The notes beneath the pieces are model-generated. The model had not been told where the DNA came from, searched no databases, and was given only the letters and a program-made list of their open reading frames with translations. Shown here one piece after another: positions 1 to 9,313 of a stretch of DNA of 18,089 nucleotides (position 1 is its first letter; every line of letters starts with the position of its first letter). The DNA lies in assembly GCA_027578815.1 (NCBI GenBank), contig JANBTH010000403.1, positions 1 through 18,089 of the forward strand, written 5' to 3'. The DNA is from Coemansia sp. RSA 1804 (taxonomy: Eukaryota > Kickxellomycota > Kickxellomycetes > Kickxellales > Kickxellaceae). The position numbers and the translations under genes are program-made.

Positions 1-70
1 GCGATGTCGAGCCGAAGCCACTTGTGAACGACTGGAACTTGTGCCCTGCGGCTTGTTCTGGTCGTGCCAT
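1..70 (-). CDS. Partial 5' exon of an unidentified protein
   Basis: A minus-strand ATG at 68-70 opens a frame that stays open to the window edge (23 codons). It starts MARPEQAAGHKFQSF and continues through a Thr/Ser/Gly-rich stretch. The start context is good (A at -3, G at +4). The nearest upstream in-frame stop is at 119-121, with no other ATG between, so this is the first in-frame AUG. These 70 bases are visibly richer in G+C than the 3 kb to the right, as coding exons are elsewhere in this window. The region upstream of this start is pyrimidine-rich on the minus strand, which suits a fungal promoter or leader. I do not recognise the peptide. The piece is too short for certainty, and a plus-strand exon end in frame 3 is an alternative reading. 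Confidence 0.42.
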   Translation of the reverse strand, partial: MARPEQAAGHKFQSFTSGFGSTS

Positions 71-140
71 GCTTTTTGGGGGAGGTATATTATGTTTTTG
101 TGTTGAAGCCAAGCCAAGTCAAGCTAAGCCGAGCGTGCGG

Positions 141-247
141 GATACAAAAAGAGGAAAGCAGAGGGGGTAGAAGAAAAAGAAAAGGTGAAACAGACCAAGA
201 AAGAAACAAGAAAAGAAAAGGGCGATAAAGGAGATGGAATAAAAAGG
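141..247 (+). promoter_or_regulatory. Polypurine tract (CT-rich on minus)
   Basis: An almost uninterrupted run of A and G on the plus strand, seen as a CT-rich tract when read toward the minus-strand start at 70. CT-rich blocks just upstream of the start are common in promoters of strongly expressed fungal genes. The role here is inferred from position and composition only. Similar tracts recur at 822-885 and 905-968. Confidence 0.35.
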
Positions 248-1337
248 TATAATTAGATAATAGATAACAGACAAAGGTGAGGTAAAGTGAGGTGGGGGTG
301 AAGTGGTCTGAGCTTAATAACCAAGCGTGCGCTTGTCCAAGAACAACCAAGAAATGCCAAATGCGACTTTCCGAATTCCTGAATGGCGGAAGCGGCGGAG
401 AATGGGGGAGGTTGATGTATGTATGTGACTTTTGTTCCAAGAGCCAAGCGTTATATTCGTCTTCTGGGCGACCAAGCAACCACCGTTCCGTTGTCCGCGA
501 TGCCTAACTACCTAGGCACTGGATTCAAGAAGAGAAGAAAAGGAATGAACCAACTCTTAATACAAACTAGCAAGTATCTTTTATCTTTTTTCGCTTTACG
601 AATGAATTACTAAGATAATAAGAACAAATTAAGAGGAGCGGTTAATACAAGATAAAAAGATAAAGCGTTGACAGACTGTAATATAGTGCGAATTAGATAT
701 GAGCGAACAATAGAAAAATCCCAAGTGTGTCAACAGAATAAGAAGCAACACAAACCCCTCTCTCACAAAGCAAGAAAGCTTTTATTTCGCTAGTTGAGTA
801 AAGGGGAGACAAGAAAGTGTGGAATGGGCAAGTGTAAGAAAAAAGGGAAAGAAAATAGAAAGAAAAAAGGAAGAAAAAAGCGCAGCCTTCGTGATAAACG
901 CCAATAGAGAAGGGGGAGGAGAATAAAAAGGGCGTGAAAGGGAAAAAGAGTAAGAGGAGAAAAAAGGGGGTGTGGGTGTTTGGTCATAAAGGGCGTTTTT
1001 TGCCACACTTTTTATGTTTTTTTACTGAGGCGTTCAACTGGGCATACAAGATATTAGCTGGAAAAAGAGGGGGAGGAATGAGAGTGGGTAAGGCCAAGTT
1101 GTGGAAGGAAAGTGGTTGGGAGGCTGAGTGGGGGGCATATTCCATCACACCACCTCACCGACCTTTTACAAGCTTTTTTATTTGCATTGCTTTTGCTTTT
1201 TCCTTTCCTGTTGCAGAAAGTCACCATTCGGAAGCAGCAAAGCAAAGCAAAGCAGAGCAGAGCAAAAGCAGGTGGAGCGTGTGGCCCAACACCGCATTAC
1301 TTTTATTTCCATGTTGCATCTTGCCCAGTTCGGAAAT

Positions 1338-1382
1338 AAAAAGTCTCAGAGAAAAACCCATCCTTTCCCTCTGAGACTTTTT
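1338..1382. repeat. Perfect 14-bp inverted repeat (stem-loop)
   Basis: The left arm 1338-1351 (AAAAAGTCTCAGAG) and right arm 1369-1382 (CTCTGAGACTTTTT) are exact reverse complements around a 17-base loop. On the plus strand an AATAAA overlaps the left edge (1335-1340) and the structure ends in a T-run. In bacteria it would be called a terminator. In this eukaryotic context it could be an RNA hairpin, a transcription end site or a remnant of a small inverted-repeat element. Function unknown. Confidence 0.8.
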
Positions 1383-1465
1383 GCTGTTCTGTTCATTGTG
1401 AATGAAGAGTGGAAACGGAAGCAACGAACATGACGATACCCAAAAAGTGTGGCTCCAGATCTAAT

Positions 1466-1488
1466 AACAACAACAACAACAACAACAA
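1466..1488 (+). repeat. (AAC)7 microsatellite
   Basis: Seven tandem AAC units followed by AA, outside any gene. The same trinucleotide family, read on the minus strand, encodes the poly-Asn run in the WDR7-like gene. Confidence 0.9.
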
Positions 1489-2757
1489 GAAAAACAAAAC
1501 AAAAATAATGAACGTGCAGATTATGAAAGACCGAATGGAATGGTGGAATAATACTTGTGGTTGAGCTTGGTTTTCTTCCCTCTTTCCTTTTGGAGCTGAA
1601 AAGGAAAACCAATAAAAAAGGATAATACAACATTATGCAATAAAATACAATGCAATATGTAAAAATGCGTTATTTTTTACGCTCTCCAGTAAAATACGCA
1701 CATAAAGACATGCGTTAGAATAAAAAAGATCATTTCATCAACAAAAATCTATACGCCCCTCGCCACCTTTCTAGCTTTCGCAGGGTAATCAAGGGAAAAA
1801 GAAAACAGAACAAAACAAAACACAGCACAACAAACGAAAAAGGTACACATGCACTTTATGGTTGGTCTATCATTAGGAGACAAAAAAGGAATCAATTCCA
1901 TGGCAGCAGCCGGATTTGCTTTATTATTTAATAGCAATTAGAACGAACGGGGAAAAACAAAAAAAAACAAAAACAAACGCCCCATTTCAATGCTTGTTCT
2001 TGCCACATTCGCAAAGTGTGGGTTATTTTTCTTTGCACTCACTGCATCCTTTTTACGCACCGAATTGAGAGTAAAAAAGATAAACTAGCAAACAACAGAA
2101 AAAATAGTGAAAAGATGGAAATGTGTTTTCTTTTCCTCCACACACATAGCAAGCAAATACACATGGCTTTTATAACCATGTTCAGGAGGATATTCAGGAG
2201 AGGGAATCAAAGAAAATAGATAACGTGACCATAGGAGGTAAATAAAGCTAACTCAAGAGAAGGGTTGGTAGACGGATGCCTTGGTATTTGTTGTGCATTT
2301 CTGCTATATCTCTACAACAAAAGTAATTATTTTGTTAATGTTATTCCTAGGGCTCTGAAACTTACTCTAGATATACGAAATACAATGCTATGCTATGAAA
2401 CGAATCTGAACAAAGCGTAAAATATATAATCCGTATGTGGCGAAAAAGTACGTCTTGAACCTTATAATTATAATAACCAAACAATAATATGCTTGCAGGA
2501 TATAGAGAGAAAAATAAAGCAAAAATGAGAATGTGAGCAAAATCTAGATGCAATTTTATATTTAGTTTTAAAAAGTACTAGATACTAGATATGAAAAAGA
2601 AACATTTCAAAGAAATAAAAGACAAAAAAAGGCTGGTATTAGTTCTCCCGCAGCCCATTCCATTTTCCCCATCCCCCGAAATCATCCTCTATTGTCCTTG
2701 TTTTATCATTTTTGCTGCTGCCGCCGGAGTTGACTAAATATCGGATACTGAAACAAG

Positions 2758-2798
2758 ACTAACACTAACACTGATACTGATACTGTAACTAACACTAG
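2758..2798 (+). repeat. Imperfect hexamer repeat
   Basis: A mixed tandem array of CTAACA and CTGATA hexamers (ACTAACACTAACACTGATACTGATACTG and so on, read in 6-base steps). It lies in non-coding DNA and looks like a degenerate microsatellite. The CTAAC core resembles a fungal branch-point motif, but there is no intron here. Confidence 0.7.
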
Positions 2799-3227
2799 CA
2801 TCCTATTAGTGGTGCTCATGCAGAAGAAGAGAGGGTGGTGGAGGGAAAGGGAAAGAAATGTTAACAGGTTTGCTAAAAATAGAATAAAAACATTTTGGCA
2901 CGCATATTTTGTTTGATTGTTCATGCCATTTTCTCTCGCATCATTTCCAACCACAGCAAAAAAGGAAACTTGTTGGTTAGTCTATCATTGTTCTATTCAT
3001 CCATTCATCCGGGAAAGAGATAAAGGAAAGAGGGAGGTCTGAATGAAAAGAGGAGAATCAAAAAAATAAACTGAAACTGCCAAGAGCAGAATTGATTTCT
3101 CTCGTTTCGTTTTGTTTCGTTTCTCACCTTCTTTTTACCATGGAGGTATTGTCTTTCATTCCTTAAATGTCTGCTGTTCACAGCCAAAAAGGTGAGAAAA
3201 GCAAAACCAACAAACAAACAAATAAAC

Positions 3228-3246
3228 AAAATAAATAAATAAATAA
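3228..3246 (-). promoter_or_regulatory. AU-rich tract in the 3' UTR of the WDR7-like gene
   Basis: On the minus strand, about 70 bases after the stop of the WDR7-like gene, the transcript would carry overlapping AUUUA pentamers (plus-strand AAAT repeats). This resembles an AU-rich element that controls mRNA stability, or it may simply be an AAAT microsatellite near the poly(A) site. The polyadenylation position is not visible. Confidence 0.35.
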
Positions 3247-3317
3247 TTCAACAAAGAACACATGTTCATAATCACATCTTCTTGGCTAAAATGGTATCCT
3301 GCTTGTGTCGCCGTCGT

Positions 3318-6300
3318 TTACACAGATAGTGTGAAGGTGGCTTCCTGCACTTGCAGCACAACCGACCGGTCTCCCGACCACGTCAGCTTGGCCGCTGCCA
3401 TGACAGATGAAATGGGTAGTTCGTCTACAAGAGCAAACAAAGAAAGAAAAAGCAACGGCAGATACACAACTTTAGCAGCAATAAGTACCTGGCAAACATC
3501 GCAAAGCAAACACAAAAAGAGAGAGAGATAGAGCTTGACTTACCTGCATGGTCCAAGAACCCAGCGGGGATCTTCATAGTCTTGCTTGCGGCGACAGAGC
3601 CCTGCGGCGGCGGAGAAGGCGCGGCAGAATCGCCATCGTTGCTGTTGCTGCTACCGTTGCCACTATCAGATATGCGCGGCTGCGAAGCCGAGGATCCCCA
3701 AAACAGGGAGCGCGCAAACATGGCCAGGGCGCTTGGTGAAGGATCCCAGATGCTGAGCATGCCATCGCCCAGCGTAAACGACGCAACACGGTCGGCAGCT
3801 GGCGACACAGCGACGGCGGCAACCGACGATGTAGTAGGGGCGGCGTATACGGCGGTTCGCGTGGCTGAGCGCAAGTCATAAGCGGTACAGACGCCGCCGA
3901 TGCCGCCGACGACCAGACACTGTGCCGTCGCATGGAATGCAACACACGGATACGCTCGCACTAGGCCCTGCAGAGCCGCTCCCGCCGCACCGATCAGCGC
4001 ACGCCGCTCGCGCGTCCTCTTCGGATCGATTGCGCACACAACCGCCGCCGCTAGTGCCTCTATATGAGAGTACATATGTGTCGGATACTTCTGCACTGCT
4101 AGTCCCACCAGCTGCAGCGCACCGCGCCGCTCACGCAGCGTCTGCTGCTCTGCCGTTCCGCTGTCGCGGGTCTGCACGCCTGCACCGTCATTGTCTTCTC
4201 CGCCATCACCACCGCGGAGGATCTCACACACCGCGCTGCTGACAACCGCTGCATCCGATGTGCAGATGCGCAGAAGCGCCGACTTTGCTAGCGCTATCAT
4301 GCTAAACGACACTGCGCTGCCGCTACTGCCATCGGAGCCGGCCATGCTTACTGCGCGCGGACGCCGGCTGCGCACCGAGGCGCCTTGCAGAGGCGTATCA
4401 TGTGACACCGGCATCATTTGGCGTGTTGCTGCCGCCTCGGCTTGGCGTCTGTCCATTGCTGCGCGCGCCAGCGATAGTGACAGCGACAGTGTGTCAGGCG
4501 TGGCAGCCCTGCTCGGACGTCCACTGGCACTGCCACTGTTGCTGTGCTGAGCTGCCGCTCCCAGAGTTGCCATCGATACGCCCGACATCGTTCTGCGCAA
4601 CCCCAGGCCCTCGCCATCCACAACCGCTTCCTCTGAAGCACCCATCATAATCGACAGAAGACTGCGGATCACCGCATGGCAGTCGAGGTACGGCTTGAAC
4701 GTCGCAAATCCGCGGGACATGAGCTCAATACCCACCATCCGCGCACGCACGCCAATCGTTGGCATCGTCACTAATGCCTGGAGCATTGTGGCTGCCATAC
4801 TGCGCGCCGTCAGCGGCAGCAACGACGGAAAATCGGTGCCTATGACACACACAATCGTCAGCGCGTATAGGCCCTCGGCATCCATTGCTCCTGGCGCACT
4901 CCGTGCCACTACATGCGCACCTTACAATATACAAAACAAAACAAAATGCAGAAATGTTAATATATACACTACAGCTGTATAGGGCGAGTGTATCGCTGTG
5001 TGCGACAGAGCATTATGCCAGAAACGGAATGGGGAACAAGTGCAATAACAATCTCTTCGTCTTTCTTCGCATCCGTTTTTGGAGGACAAGGCGTGACATA
5101 GTAGGCAAGCAAACAAACAAAAAATGAAAGACTCAAGCATCGTTTTTCTTCCTTTCTCATGCCTTACGGTTAAAACCCGCTTTCTTGAAAACCTTGAATT
5201 GATACAAGACGAGCAAGAACAATAAGACAGAAAGAAGCCTTCCTCAAATATATTTTTCCACTATTTTTCCATTTTACCGTTGCCACAACAACACTCGGAT
5301 TCGGTAGGATAACTTACACAACGATGACCAGTAGAACAATTCAGCCCTCCTCTGTCGCTCGGCGATACCATGAATCACAGAAAACACAAGCGTTCTGGCT
5401 GCACGTTGCAGGCTGGCTATAATACAGAAAAAATAATACACAATATCAATAGCAACAAAGAAAACCATATAAATTCAAGCAGCGTTGGCCGTTTTTAGAA
5501 CAAACCATTATCCATTATTCAACAATAAAACAAACAAACAAGCAGGCTTCTGTTTTTCCTTTTTCCATTATATGATTCTCTTACCATTCGACGACTGCCA
5601 GTATTGTGCCAATGCTTGCAATGACAGGGGCTTAAAGTTCGGCCCCACTTCTGTCTGTAGCTTGCCCACGTAAAAGTTTATGATCTCAACGGCCTTTTGT
5701 TCATCGCCTAGCCTCCCAAAATATACAAAAAACAGCAGCATGTGGCGGCATAAATATCCAACTCAGTTAGTTAGTTGTCTAGCACATATATGAAACATGG
5801 CCTTCATTGCTTCTAGATAGAAAGACATTCAGCCAATCAAACCTACCTTGCAGCGCACTACGTGAAAGCACAAGAATAGCAAGCATCCGCTGGGCGTTGA
5901 GCAATGGAGACACGCACCAGCTCGAACATTTGTCACGAACATCAGGAAACACCACAGTAGTGGTAGAAGACGCTTCGTCTTCACTCTGATGACGACGAGG
6001 AGGCCCGCCGACAGCCAACGACACGTTAGGCAGAGGCGTCTGCATTCCAAACACACGGTGCTTGGCTGCGTCCAGCGATTTAGAAACACCCCAAGTGCAC
6101 AATACCGACAGAAGCATAAGCGACGCACGCAGTGGGTTAGTCATCATCGTCAATGAACAGCAGCTATCGTTTTCGCTGGCAAGAAGCGCACGCATAGCGT
6201 CGGCGTCGGTGCCTTCGGGTGCTATCCGCGCCGCTGCTGTCTGCAGCGACATCACGTCAATCTCAAGGATCAGAGCCGCTGGCGTCCTTGCTCCGCCCAA

Positions 6301-8736
6301 CGGCGCACATCGCGCACCAGCAGGCGACAAAAGCGCAAGTCTGGCCCACAGCGCAGAGTGTCCACTCGCACCAGTGTTGCTGTTGTTGTTGTTGTTGTTG
6401 TTGTTGCTGCTGGGGCTGCTGGTGTTGTTCCTGCTGCTAGTGTTGCTGCTGCTGGTCGCTGTGGCGCTGGCTCCGTCAGAGTCCTCCACCACAGTGGCGC
6501 CCACAAGATGAGCCACCGACACAGTGCGCTTCGTGCTGTCAGAATAGAAAATGTCAATCTGCGCGCGATTCCAGCTCACCAATGTCCGGACGGGCTGTGC
6601 ATAGTGTGGAGCCGTCACGTGTATACGGTCAAGCAACCGCATCGATACCAGCACAGTCGAGTTGTCGCTGCCAACACCAAGCACGAGCGTATCAAGCTCG
6701 GCGCATAGCGCCTCATGCTTCTCGGCCTCCTGCCATGCCACACGGTTGGCAGGAAGAAGCACAGCGGTCAGGCGCACGATGGGCGCAGACTGCGCTGCAA
6801 GAACATTGAGGCACACTCCGGTGGCCAGGTCCCAGATCCGTATCGATAGATCCTTACTTGCGCTGACTAGCAGGCTGCAGCCCACGGATGCTGTGTCGTC
6901 TGTGCGTTGTCTGTTAACTAGTGTCGGTGGTTGCCATTCGTAGAGAGCGCAAACAGCCTGATTGTGCCCGCTAAAGCTAGCTGCGTTGGTAGCCGACGGC
7001 TTTTGCTCCAGATGCTCTGTTTCCACCATCATCGATGTCGGTGACACCACCCGAATCGCTCCATCGCTGTATCCAAGCACCAGACGACCGCACCGCAAAA
7101 CAAGCGCGCTTGTTACGTTGCGCGTCCCACACACACGGGCAATCCAGTCGCGCCATAGCCCACTCATCTGGAACACGCGTGGATTGCCTATCCATGGCAC
7201 CTCTGCCAGTTTCCGCTTTGCAGCTGCTGGCAAATTCGACGGTGAGTGTGGGTTGTTGGCGCTTCCACTGATCGATGACAATGGCAGGGGAAACGCCAAC
7301 GTCAGCGTGTGGTCGTCGGGTGTGCTTGTATACGTAAGAAGGACATCGATTGGGTTGCCGCTGCTGCCGCTGCCACTGCTACTGTGAGCCGCCACCGCCT
7401 TAGCAAGCGCAGATGCTGTGCCCGCCACCTGCATACCAGCCAGACTGGTCACCGCCGGATGCTCGGGCAGACGACCGGTGGCCTCAAAGTGCTTGCTTCT
7501 TAGCATGTGCATCCCAGCGCTACCGCCTTGTACTGAGAACTGCGAGCACACACTGAGCACGTTTCCCGCAATGTCCCAGATCACGATATCTGATTTGGCG
7601 AGGAATCCGGCACCCGCAAACCACGCGCCGGCAGACTGCTGCGAAGGCGACGGTTTCCACCGAAGTGCTTCATGTAACTCCCCGCTTTTCTGCGTTGCAA
7701 ACAGCCGCACAAGCGTAGGTGAAACTACTAGAAACTCATCGTCGTTGTGCGGATTGATCACCAGGCTGCTGGCCATGTTTCCTGCGCTGTTGCTGGTGCT
7801 GGTTCCGCCTAGCGACGACGCGTACTGCGCCTCGAGCTGAAACATTGGTGTCGTGCGGGTCGTGGTTGCACTTGGCGATTCGGCTCTCTCGCCATCAGAG
7901 TGCACGCTTTCAGTACCAGACTCCGCAGCGCCTCCTCCGCCTATTGAAAAATCGGGGTCTACAGCCGCTCCAATAGCCGCCAAGTCGGCCGATCGACCAA
8001 AAATATCATGCTGCTGCTGTTGCTGCTGAGTCAGTGCAAACTCGTCGTAGCGCCAGATGCGGATGGTGCCTGCTGTTGTGCACGTAATAAGTTGGCTGCC
8101 AAACTGGTCCTTACGTTTGCGTAGCGCATGGGCGGTAACCCACTCGGTTGGGTGTGGTGCCGTCCACTCATATGCAATCTCAAGCGACGGGTAGCTGAAG
8201 ACACGCGCCGTGGGCACACCGAAACCAAAGACAAACAACAGATCCTCGGCCGCCGACTGGTATTCGACCGTCTGCAAAGACACGCCAACCGCCGATGGCT
8301 GTAGCTGATGTGCACCTACAGCAGCAGCTTCCTCCTGCAATACCGCTCGTGAGCGCGATATACATCGGCCATCGACTGCGCTCCACACAATAACATCGCC
8401 ATCGGCCGAGACACTGATCAGCGTCTCCTCGCTTCCCTCGGACGATGGCGAACTTACTTGCGCCGTCCGCAGAGCCACCACTGGGGTACGGTGCGCAGCT
8501 AGAAGACACATCGGCCGTAACTGCATGACATCTTCTTCCTTCTCTACCTCTGCTGTTGTTTCTGATGTGCCGTCTGCTTGTTTGTCAGCCGTCTCTAATC
8601 CATATAGCCATATCCGTCCATCGGCGTCTCCGCACGCTGCGCCGTTCTTCAGCGCCGCCACTGCTGTCACCCGTCCCGTTGTTGGGTTGGCCGCCGCATT
8701 CCATGCTGCCAGCCGTATGTGCAACGACGAAGACAT
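3318..8736 (-). CDS. WDR7 / Rabconnectin-3-beta-like WD40 protein, 5 exons
   Basis: Exons: 8736-5847, 5707-5585, 5416-5318, 4920-3544 and 3424-3318. Together they make 4596 bases and a 1531-residue protein, close to animal WDR7 at about 1490. The ATG at 8736 has A at -3 and an in-frame TAG six bases before it. Layout: N-terminal WD40 repeats (residues 20-240, for example DGRIWLYGLE, GDVIVWSA, GTIRIWRYDE), a poly-Gln linker near 237, a second propeller region (about 380-660, with SKDLSIRIWDLATG near 630), a disordered Ser/Asn linker with eight Asn near 777-784, an alpha-helical region (about 860-1360, including SRGFATFKPYLD), and C-terminal WD repeats (1367-1531, with DGMLSIWD) whose last strand is in exon 5. 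This order, propellers at both ends around an alpha-solenoid, is that of WDR7, which pairs with DMXL/Rav1 proteins to promote V-ATPase assembly on endosomes and synaptic vesicles. A divergent promoter is shared with the lipase gene. Alternative: another large WD40 scaffold. The family call rests on architecture and C-terminal motifs, not on a search. Confidence 0.8.
3425..3543 (-). other. Intron 4 of the WDR7-like gene (119 bases)
   Basis: Donor CAG|GTAAGT at 3543 and acceptor CTTGTAG ending at 3425, after a T-rich tract. Phase 1: G joins AC to give Asp. Reading through it gives a low-complexity Ser/Phe/Leu-rich tail. Splicing it out instead gives KLTWSGDRSVVLQV and a stop, which matches the C-terminal end of the WDR7 family. 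Confidence 0.88.
4921..5317 (-). other. Intron 3 of the WDR7-like gene (397 bases)
   Basis: Donor GTAAGT at 5317 and acceptor GTAAG ending at 4921. Phase 1: T joins GT to give Cys (WSSL-C-AHVVARSAPG). It is the longest of the four introns. A start inside exon 4 would need a GTG codon and is not needed, because the upstream exons join in frame. Confidence 0.82.
5417..5584 (-). other. Intron 2 of the WDR7-like gene (168 bases)
   Basis: Donor GTAAGA at 5584 and acceptor TTATAG ending at 5417. Phase 1. The junction connects ALAQYWQSSN to ASLQRAARTLVFSV and keeps the frame open. The intron is T-rich near the acceptor. Confidence 0.85.
5708..5846 (-). other. Intron 1 of the WDR7-like gene (139 bases)
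   Basis: Donor GTAGGT (complement of 5841-5846) and acceptor CTAG (AG at 5708-5709). CTAAC branch-point candidates occur in tandem near 5766-5774, about 58 bases from the acceptor. It is phase 1: joining G to GC restores a Gly codon and the frame runs straight into the DEQKAVEIINFYVGKL segment. Confidence 0.85.
6382..6406 (-). repeat. (AAC)8 coding poly-Asn in the WDR7-like protein
   Basis: Eight tandem AAC codons (GTT on plus) encode an Asn run near residue 777, inside a Ser/Thr/Asn-rich linker between folded regions. It is probably length-polymorphic and structurally tolerated. Confidence 0.9.
8011..8028 (-). repeat. CAG/CAA repeat coding poly-Gln
   Basis: Six Gln codons (CAG, one CAA) near residue 237 of the WDR7-like protein, directly after a WD strand (GTIRIWRYDE) and before an acidic, Ser-rich linker. 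They mark the end of the first propeller block. Confidence 0.9.
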
Positions 8737-9313
8737 TGTCTATTGCTGCGTTGTAATTTGTGGCCAGTACTGCTGATTATGGCCCCTGTTCCAATTGTTT
8801 AGGCAATGCTAAAAGTACATCTAGTGTTGTTTCTAGGTAGAAGATTAAAAAGTGGTAGTGGTAGTGTTACACCTACTGTAGTATAAAAGATAAGTAAACA
8901 ACAAGCGGGGAAGATAGCGAAAAAAGCAAAATGTGGAATGCAAAAGTGCATGCTCTATTTTAGTTTTTTTTTTGCATAATATTTTTTGGCTCAAGCATTT
9001 CGTCACACATCAGTCTAAAAGTATATTGCCAAGGACGGGCGGAAGTTTTTCCTTTTCTTCTCTTTTCTTTTCCTTATTAAAAAATCGTTGTGTATTCTAT
9101 GTTGCATTTGCCATTATTCATTTATATAGCATTATGAACTCTTAAAAAGAGGGTTTTACTTTTTACTTTTCTTTATTGCGAGAGTTCTCTCTACTTTTGA
9201 AGATTCAGCGGCATTTATACCCCCTTTTTCTCTCGTCCCTTCATTACCACAAAACGCTTCATGTACGCTTGCTGCGCACAACAGAAAAGGCAAAAATAGC
9301 AACAGCAACTACA
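8737..9313. promoter_or_regulatory. Divergent promoter region between WDR7-like and lipase genes
   Basis: 577 bases between the two start codons, which face away from each other. On the plus strand there are TATA-like elements at 8882-8889 (TATAAAAG) and around 9122-9128 (TATATAG), a GATAAG motif at about 8888, and CT-rich tracts at 9050-9075 and 9155-9180. The TATATAG element would place transcription initiation at about 9150-9160, giving a lipase leader of about 150 bases that includes the short upstream ORF. I see no clear TATA box for the minus-strand gene. Element roles are inferred. Confidence 0.5.
9261..9299 (+). CDS. 12-codon upstream ORF in the lipase leader
   Basis: ATG at 9261 followed by TAC GCT TGC and a TAG at 9297-9299; the peptide is MYACCAQQKRQK. 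It is out of frame with the lipase and ends 14 bases before the lipase ATG at 9314. If the leader starts near 9150, ribosomes would meet this ATG first, so it could lower translation of the lipase. Its -3 base is T, a weak context, so leaky scanning is likely. No other evidence of coding function. Confidence 0.4.
   Translation: MYACCAQQKRQK

Larger units (their letters stand above)
71..3317. other. Long gene-poor intergenic region
   Basis: About 3.2 kb with no frame that looks coding. The open frames here are short, low in complexity (Lys/Arg-rich on plus, Phe/Leu/Ser-rich on minus) and follow the base bias. The plus strand is strongly purine-rich, especially around 141-247, 822-885 and 905-968. 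It should contain the promoter and leader of the minus-strand gene starting at 70 and, at its right end, the 3' UTR of the WDR7-like gene ending at 3318. I found no tRNA B-box, rRNA or recognisable snRNA. Small repeats inside it are listed separately. Confidence 0.7.

Noticed and set aside
90..479. Minus-strand open frame of 129 codons rich in Leu, Phe, Ser and Pro
   Set aside because: Composition follows the pyrimidine-rich strand. There is no motif, and it is in a different frame from the likely gene start at 70.
934..1374. Plus-strand open frame of 146 codons with a good-looking 3' splice site at about 1216
   Set aside because: The predicted peptide is Lys/Arg- then Phe/Ser-rich and mirrors the purine bias. 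No matching donor and downstream exon with coding character was found.
2758..2798. CTAACA/CTGATA array as a telomere-like repeat or CRISPR-like array
   Set aside because: Units are six bases and degenerate, lack the G-triplets of telomeric DNA, and have no spacers.
3425..3543. Read-through of the WDR7-like exon 4 into a hydrophobic Leu/Phe/Cys-rich tail
   Set aside because: A CAG|GTAAGT donor and a TTGTAG acceptor in the right phase give a conserved-looking C-terminus, so the tail is intron 4.
3548..4550. Plus-strand open frames opposite exon 4 of the WDR7-like gene
   Set aside because: They overlap a well-supported spliced frame and are Arg/Ala/Pro-rich shadows.
9176..9313. Extension of the lipase N-terminus to 9176
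   Set aside because: The frame is open but begins with TTG and has no ATG before 9314. The region carries an out-of-frame upstream ORF, as a leader would.
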